A DNA stretch of 64,000 bases from Anaerosoma tenue (lineage in GTDB: Bacteria > Actinomycetota > Coriobacteriia > Anaerosomatales > Anaerosomataceae), in NCBI RefSeq assembly GCF_023161965.1, contig NZ_JALNTY010000001.1:496001-560000 (forward strand). Direction: 5' to 3'. Within the stretch, counting starts at the first letter, position 1, and every line of letters starts with the position of its first letter. Shown here in pieces: positions 59,595 through 64,000 of this stretch. A program made the position numbers and the translations under genes. A model generated the notes under the pieces. It saw only the letters and a program-made list of their open reading frames with translations. It did no database searches and had not been told where the DNA came from.

Positions 59595-61364
59595 CTAGTC
59601 CGTCTTGAGGTGGACCTCGCGCAGCTGACGCGCGCTTACGGCATCGGGTGCGCCCGTGAGCGGATCCGCGCCGGACGACGTCTTGGGGAACGCGATGACG
59701 TCACGGATCGAACTCGCACCCGCGAGCAGCATCACGAGGCGGTCGAGACCGAGAGCGATCCCGCCGTGGGGCGGAGCGCCGAAGGAAAGCGCCTCGAGCA
59801 GGAAGCCGAACTGGCGGCGCGCCTCTTCCTCTGTGAGCCCGATGCGCTCGAGAACGCGGAGTTGCAGGTCGGCGTTGTGTATACGCAGCGTGCCTCCCCC
59901 GATCTCGTAACCGTTCATGATGAGATCGTAACTGTAGGAGCCCAGCGACAGAGGCTCCGACTCCAGCCGCTCGATGTCTTCCTCGCGCGGCATCGTGAAC
60001 GGATGGTGGTTGGCCGCGTATCGCTCCTCGTCCGCGTCGTACTTGAACATCGGGAAGTCCACGACCCACAGCACGTCGAACCCGCTGCGCTCGATACCCA
60101 GCTCGTCGGCCATCTTCAGGCGAATGACGCCAAGGACCTCCTCGGCCACTGCGCGCGCATCCGCGACCATCAGCACGAGGTCACCGGGCTCCACACCGAG
60201 GACCTCGCGCAAAGCGGCCATCTCGTCATCCGAGAAGAACTTCGCGATCGGCGAACGTACCTCGTCCTCCGAGGTGAACGCCACCCATGCGAGGCCCTTG
60301 GCTCCCGCGTCGAGCGCCACCTGGTTGAGCGCGTCGATCCGGCCCCTGCTCCAGTCGCCCGCGCCCTTGGCGTTGATGCCCTTGATCACGCCACCGCTGG
60401 CGAGAGCTCCGGCGAAGACCTTGAACCCGCTGTCGGCGAACACCCGGGAGAGATCCTGCAGCTCCATGCCCAGTCGCGTGTCAGGGCGGTCGGAGCCGTA
60501 CCGATCCATGGCCTCGGCGTAGGTGAGACGCCGCAGCGGCACCGGAAGATCGACCGCGGCCTCCTTCATCACCTCGTGCATCACGGCCTCCATCATGGCC
60601 AGCACGTCATCCTCGGTGACGAATGACATCTCGATGTCCACCTGGGTGAACTCCGGCTGACGGTCGGCGCGCAGGTCTTCGTCCCTGAAGCAACGTGCGA
60701 TCTGGTAGTAGCGTTCGACGCCGGCCACCATGAACAGCTGCTTGAAGAGCTGCGGCGACTGCGGGAGCGCATAGAACGCCCCTGGGCTCATGCGGCTCGG
60801 GACGATGAAGTCGCGCGCCCCCTCCGGCGTGGACTTGCCGAGGATCGGGGTCTCCACCTCCATGAAACCGTACGACTCGAGGGCGCGACGGAACCGCTGC
60901 ACGACACGGTCGCGGAGCGAGAGCGCATAGAGCACCTCGGGCCGCCGGATGTCGAGGTACCGGTACCTCATACGGGTGACCTCGTCGGTGTCGATGCCCG
61001 GCTCGATCTCGAACGGCGGCGTCTCGCTGGCGTTCAGGACCTCGGCCTCGGCGATCTCGATCTCCACCTCACCCGTGGGCATGTTGGGGTTCTCGGTGCC
61101 TTCGGGCCGACGGCGGACGACGCCGGTGAGCTTGACGACCCACTCGGGCCGGACGCGCTCCGCGGTCACGAACGCCGCGCCGGACGCGTCGGGATCGAAC
61201 GTGCACTGCACGATGCCGCTGCGGTCCCTGAGGTCGATGAAGATCAGGCCGCCGTGGTCGCGACGCTTGGCCACCCACCCCGCCACGGTGACGGTCTCTC
61301 CGATCGAGTCGGCGGTTATGGCGCCGGCGATGTGCGTGCGTATCGAGTAGCGTGCGTCGAACAT
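59595..61364 (-). CDS. aspS: aspartyl-tRNA synthetase
   Basis: Charges tRNA-Asp (and tRNA-Asn if non-discriminating). The protein is 589 residues, bacterial type with the GAD insertion. An N-terminal OB-fold anticodon domain includes [21 protein letters not shown]. Class II motif 2 is [20 protein letters not shown] and motif 3 is [16 protein letters not shown]. It lies 15 bases after hisS. No gatCAB genes are in the window, so specificity for tRNA-Asn is open. Confidence 0.97.
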   Translation of the reverse strand: MFDARYSIRTHIAGAITADSIGETVTVAGWVAKRRDHGGLIFIDLRDRSGIVQCTFDPDASGAAFVTAERVRPEWVVKLTGVVRRRPEGTENPNMPTGEVEIEIAEAEVLNASETPPFEIEPGIDTDEVTRMRYRYLDIRRPEVLYALSLRDRVVQRFRRALESYGFMEVETPILGKSTPEGARDFIVPSRMSPGAFYALPQSPQLFKQLFMVAGVERYYQIARCFRDEDLRADRQPEFTQVDIEMSFVTEDDVLAMMEAVMHEVMKEAAVDLPVPLRRLTYAEAMDRYGSDRPDTRLGMELQDLSRVFADSGFKVFAGALASGGVIKGINAKGAGDWSRGRIDALNQVALDAGAKGLAWVAFTSEDEVRSPIAKFFSDDEMAALREVLGVEPGDLVLMVADARAVAEEVLGVIRLKMADELGIERSGFDVLWVVDFPMFKYDADEERYAANHHPFTMPREEDIERLESEPLSLGSYSYDLIMNGYEIGGGTLRIHNADLQLRVLERIGLTEEEARRQFGFLLEALSFGAPPHGGIALGLDRLVMLLAGASSIRDVIAFPKTSSGADPLTGAPDAVSARQLREVHLKTD

Positions 61365-61379
61365 GAAGGCGGTCTCCTC

Positions 61380-62651
61380 CTAGACGAGCGAGGCGGTCAC
61401 GGCGGCCACGGCCTCCGAGAGCGCCACGCGGCGTTCCTGCTTGCTTTCCATGTCGCGGAGCGTGAACTCCCCGGACGCGATCTCGTCGGGGCCCACGACC
61501 GCGACACGCCTCGCTCCGAGTCGGTCGGCCTGCTTGAACTGCGACTTCAGGCTGCGCCCCTGATGATCGAGCTCCGTGGCGATGCCCGCGTCACGCAGGC
61601 GCTGTGCGAGAGCGAAGACCTCTGCCAGCACGCTGTCGTCCACACGAGCCACGAACACGTCCGCTCTCGGTGGCGCCGGGATGTCCACGCCGGCTGCTTC
61701 GAGCGCAAGCAGCGTGCGCTCGAAGCCGAGCGCGAACCCCAGACCCGGTGTCGGTGGACCGCCGTACTCCTGCATCAGCCGGTCGTAGCGTCCGCCGCCG
61801 CCGATCGCGTTCTGCGAGCCGAGGCCCGCGTCCACCTGGATCTCGAACACCGTGCGGGTGTAGTAGTCGAGGCCGCGCACCAGCGTGGAGTCCTCGACGT
61901 ATGGGATGCCAAGGCCGTTCAGGTGCGTCTTGACCTCGGCATAGTGAGCGGCGCATGCGTCGCACAACGCGTCGCGGAGCAGCGGCGCGTCGGCCATGAC
62001 CGTCCGGCAACCATCCTTCTTGCAGTCGAAGGCCCGGAGGGGATTCGACTCGGCACGCCGCACGCATTCGTCACACAACTCGGCCGAGCGGGCGCGGATG
62101 AACGCGGCGACCGAGTCGCGGTACGCCGGCCGGCACTGTTCGTCGCCCATCGAGTTCAGCAGCAGACGCATGCTTCCCGCAGGGATACCCAGCGTCTCGA
62201 AGTAGCGCCAGAGGACGGTGATGACCTCGGCGTCCGCGGTGGCTCCGTCGGAGCCGAGACACTCGATGCCGATCTGCCAGAACTGCCGCATGCGGCCCTT
62301 CTGAGGACGTTCGTATCTGAACATCGGGCCTGCGTAGTAGAGCTTGGCCTGCGCCCCATTGGCCGTGAGATTGTGCTCGAGGGCCGAGCGCACCACGCTC
62401 GCGGTGCCCTCGGGGCGAAGCGTGATCGAACGGCCCGCCTTGTCCTCGAACGTGTACATCTCCTTGGAGACGATGTCCGTGGCCTCGCCGATGCCACGGG
62501 TGAACACGTCGGTGTGCTCGAAGAGCGGCGTATAGACCGGCTCATAACCGTAGCGGGCGAAGAGCTCCTGGGCGACGCGCTGCATGTGCTCCCATGCCCG
62601 CGCCACCGCGGGCAGCATGTCGGCGGTACCCTTGGGGGCCTGAGCGTTCAA
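61380..62651 (-). CDS. hisS: histidyl-tRNA synthetase
   Basis: Charges tRNA-His. The protein is 423 residues. It opens with APKGTADMLP, class II motif 2 is FRYERPQKGRMRQFWQIGIEC, read in two parts around the Arg-Gly, and His-A motif LVRGLDYYTRTVFEI is present. The C-terminal anticodon domain is complete. Four CxxC-like cysteines at about 195-235 are normal for the insertion domain. The start is TTG at 62651, with GGAAGG seven bases upstream. Confidence 0.97.
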   Translation of the reverse strand: MNAQAPKGTADMLPAVARAWEHMQRVAQELFARYGYEPVYTPLFEHTDVFTRGIGEATDIVSKEMYTFEDKAGRSITLRPEGTASVVRSALEHNLTANGAQAKLYYAGPMFRYERPQKGRMRQFWQIGIECLGSDGATADAEVITVLWRYFETLGIPAGSMRLLLNSMGDEQCRPAYRDSVAAFIRARSAELCDECVRRAESNPLRAFDCKKDGCRTVMADAPLLRDALCDACAAHYAEVKTHLNGLGIPYVEDSTLVRGLDYYTRTVFEIQVDAGLGSQNAIGGGGRYDRLMQEYGGPPTPGLGFALGFERTLLALEAAGVDIPAPPRADVFVARVDDSVLAEVFALAQRLRDAGIATELDHQGRSLKSQFKQADRLGARRVAVVGPDEIASGEFTLRDMESKQERRVALSEAVAAVTASLV

Positions 62652-62723
62652 GATGCGGCCTTCCGGACGAGTGGGATACGGGCGTGTGCGGTATCCGAGT
62701 GTAACGGATGCGCCGCGCAGGGG

Positions 62724-63098
62724 CTACGCGCGGATCCCTTCGCCCGAGGCCTGGATGCGGTTCCTCACTCGGCGCCACAAGAGCACGCCCAGCACCACCG
62801 CCGCGACCTCCACCACGTGCTTCACAGCGATGGCGGGTATGAGATCGCCCCGGATCGCGCCCAGGTCGTGAGAGTTGAATGTGATCACGCGCGGGATGCC
62901 GCCGAGGATCACCCAGACGAGAGCCGCGTTCGCGAACCGGCTCAACGTGGGATAGGCGCGCGTGAGCGTGGCGAGGTCTTCCGGAGCGCCGCGGAGCGCC
63001 TGGCGCTCGAGCGTCCACATGATGGCCGCTGCCGCGATGAGCGTCGCCGTGGCCACGTCGTGGAAGTAGTTGTTCATGACGATCAGGATGTCGAGCAT
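62724..63098 (-). CDS. small membrane protein of unknown function
   Basis: A 124-residue protein with about three membrane helices (ATATLIAAAAIMWTLE, ANAALVWVILGGIPRVITF, HVVEVAAVVLGVLLWRRV). An internal conserved-looking NSHDLGAIRGDLIPAIAVKH lies on one side of the membrane and is rich in His/Asp; heme or metal binding is conceivable. The ATG has AAGGAG 7 bases upstream. It precedes hisS by 72 bases. Confidence 0.65.
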   Translation of the reverse strand: MLDILIVMNNYFHDVATATLIAAAAIMWTLERQALRGAPEDLATLTRAYPTLSRFANAALVWVILGGIPRVITFNSHDLGAIRGDLIPAIAVKHVVEVAAVVLGVLLWRRVRNRIQASGEGIRA

Positions 63099-63129
63099 TC
63101 ACGGCTCCTTGTCGATGCTGCTGCAGCGG

Positions 63130-63135
63130 ATCGTA
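63130..63135 (-). promoter_or_regulatory. candidate -10 box before the membrane protein and hisS
   Basis: TACGAT on the minus strand, overlapping TATACG at 63132-63137, about 32 bases before the start at 63098. This is the third TACGAT box found upstream of a transcription unit in this window. Confidence 0.4.
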
Positions 63136-63198
63136 TAGCAAAGGACTTACCACACGCCGGGTCGCGATGACAGCACACCCGTCGTGCCGTGGCCTTTC

Positions 63199-63816
63199 TC
63201 AGGCACGCGGGAAGAACGGGTTCACGCGACGCTCCCGCGCGATGGTGGTCTCCGCTCCGTGACCGGGGCAGACGCGGGTCTCGTCGGGTAGCGAGGCGAG
63301 CCGGGCGATAGACCGACGCATCGCCGCCATATCCCCTCCCGGGAAGTCGGTGCGCCCGATGCTGCCCGCGAACAGGGTGTCGCCGCTCAAGAGGATGCCA
63401 GCACCGTAGAGGCAGATGGAGCCGGGTGTGTGACCCGGGGTGTGGATGACGCGAAGCTCGAGTTCCCCGGCAGTGATGACGTCACCGTCCCGGACGGTCC
63501 GGTCGGCCTGCGGAGCGGTCTCCGAGAAGCCGAACAGGGCTCCTCCGTTACCCGCGCTCGTCGTGATGCTCGCAGCATCGTCCTCATGCACCACGAGCGG
63601 TGCGCCCGTGGAGTCGAGGATCTCGCGGACGGCGCCCAGGTGGTCGAAGTGCCCATGCGTGAGCGTCACGGCGGCCACCCCGCGCGATCCGAGCGCTTCC
63701 AGGATCCCGGCGGCATCGTCCGCCGGATCCACCACCAGCACCGGACCGCCGGCGCCGTCGTCGACCAGCCAGCAGTTGGTGTCGAGAGGACCGAGGGTCA
63801 GCCGTTGCGCCCTCAC
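63199..63816 (-). CDS. MBL-fold metallo-hydrolase (glyoxalase II-like)
   Basis: Zinc hydrolase of 205 residues. The metal motif THGHFDHLG (about 54-62) is followed by His in VIHTPGHTPGSICLY, Asp in LLSGDTLFAGSIGRTDF and His in VCPGHGAET, a complete set. This hydroxyacylglutathione-hydrolase-like family commonly lies between rel and hisS. In organisms without glutathione the true substrate is unknown. The GTG start overlaps the rel stop by 4 bases. Confidence 0.9.
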   Translation of the reverse strand: MRAQRLTLGPLDTNCWLVDDGAGGPVLVVDPADDAAGILEALGSRGVAAVTLTHGHFDHLGAVREILDSTGAPLVVHEDDAASITTSAGNGGALFGFSETAPQADRTVRDGDVITAGELELRVIHTPGHTPGSICLYGAGILLSGDTLFAGSIGRTDFPGGDMAAMRRSIARLASLPDETRVCPGHGAETTIARERRVNPFFPRA

Positions 63817-64000
63817 TCCTCGCTCCCCTTCCGCCTACCGCCCTCGGGCATGGTCCGGCGGGCGTCGAAGACGCCGTCAACACCACGGACCGTGGCAAGC
63901 ACCTTCTGCAGCTGATCCATGCTGCCAAGCTCGAACAGGAAGCGCAGATACGCCACACCCTGCCTGTCGGTCGATATCGCGGCCGACAGGACGTTGACGC
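63813..64000 (-). CDS. rel: (p)ppGpp synthetase/hydrolase Rel, C-terminal end (5' part beyond window)
   Basis: Only the last 61 or so residues are in the window. They read as the ACT domain that ends RelA/SpoT proteins: VNVLSAAISTDRQGVAYLRF, FELGSMDQLQKVLATVRGVDGVFDARR, read across the break. A basic tail GGRRKGSEE follows. The rel-MBL-(membrane protein)-hisS order supports the call. The catalytic hydrolase and synthetase domains lie outside, so bifunctionality cannot be judged. Confidence 0.75.
   Translation of the reverse strand, partial: VNVLSAAISTDRQGVAYLRFLFELGSMDQLQKVLATVRGVDGVFDARRTMPEGGRRKGSEE

Overview
The window is GC-rich, gene-dense chromosomal DNA, read almost entirely from the minus strand. 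Gene content and order point to an actinobacterium. The order tlyA-nadK-recN-steA-steB-...-pyrG-...-xerD matches the mycobacterial Rv1694-Rv1701 neighbourhood as I remember it. The order alaS-ruvX-mltG-aroE-...-aroC-aroK/aroB-aroQ-pepP-efp-...-nusB matches the mycobacterial aro operon neighbourhood. Fused AroK-AroB, a two-gene biotin-dependent carboxylase, an Asp23 protein and a complete monoderm type IV pilus locus suggest a deep-branching lineage such as Coriobacteriia. That placement is inference. I see no insertion sequence, prophage, CRISPR array, tRNA or rRNA.

Layout. 1-9143 (minus): end of a BMP-type nucleoside-binding lipoprotein gene, then xerD, a DUF3866 gene, an M20 peptidase, pyrG, an MraY-like transferase and a large membrane protein with a degenerate alkaline-phosphatase-like ectodomain. 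9295-11609 (plus): murJ and a GT2 glycosyltransferase, the only plus-strand genes. 11632-20137 (minus): steB, steA, recN, nadK, tlyA, dxs, xseB, nusB, asp23. 20130-28371: accC, a carboxyltransferase fused to a complete BCCP, efp, pepP, aroQ, aroK-aroB, aroC. 28512-46307: an 18-kb type IV pilus locus. 46307-58467: aroE, yqeG, a TPR protein, an ABC exporter, mltG, ruvX, alaS, an AI-2E-type transporter, a SigB-type sigma factor with its anti-sigma partner, a DUF948 protein and rarA. 58470-64000: a thioredoxin-like lipoprotein, a candidate 6S-like RNA, a small membrane protein, aspS, hisS, a membrane protein, an MBL hydrolase and the end of rel.

The most interesting part is the pilus locus, which interrupts the aro operon between aroE and aroC. 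Besides the expected machine (two PilB-type ATPases, PilC, pilin, minor pilins, prepilin peptidase, PilM, PilN, PilO and a PilP-like protein) it carries a four-gene block between the two ATPase genes. The block encodes a Roadblock protein, a DUF4388 (PATAN) protein with a long acidic tail, a small COG2229-type GTPase and a membrane-anchored Pro/Glu-rich protein. Roadblock/GTPase pairs are polarity or signalling switches in myxobacteria (MglB/MglA) and streptomycete conservons (CvnB/CvnD), and PATAN domains bind the pilus motor in cyanobacteria. I propose that the block is a dedicated GTPase switch for the pilus motor in a monoderm.

Other points of note are two probable non-canonical start codons with well-placed Shine-Dalgarno sequences (ATC for murJ, CTG for yqeG) and a candidate 6S-like RNA in the same hisS-aspS-...-rarA setting as Bacillus bsrA. 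There is also a recurring TACGAT or TACACT -10 element without a recognisable -35 box.
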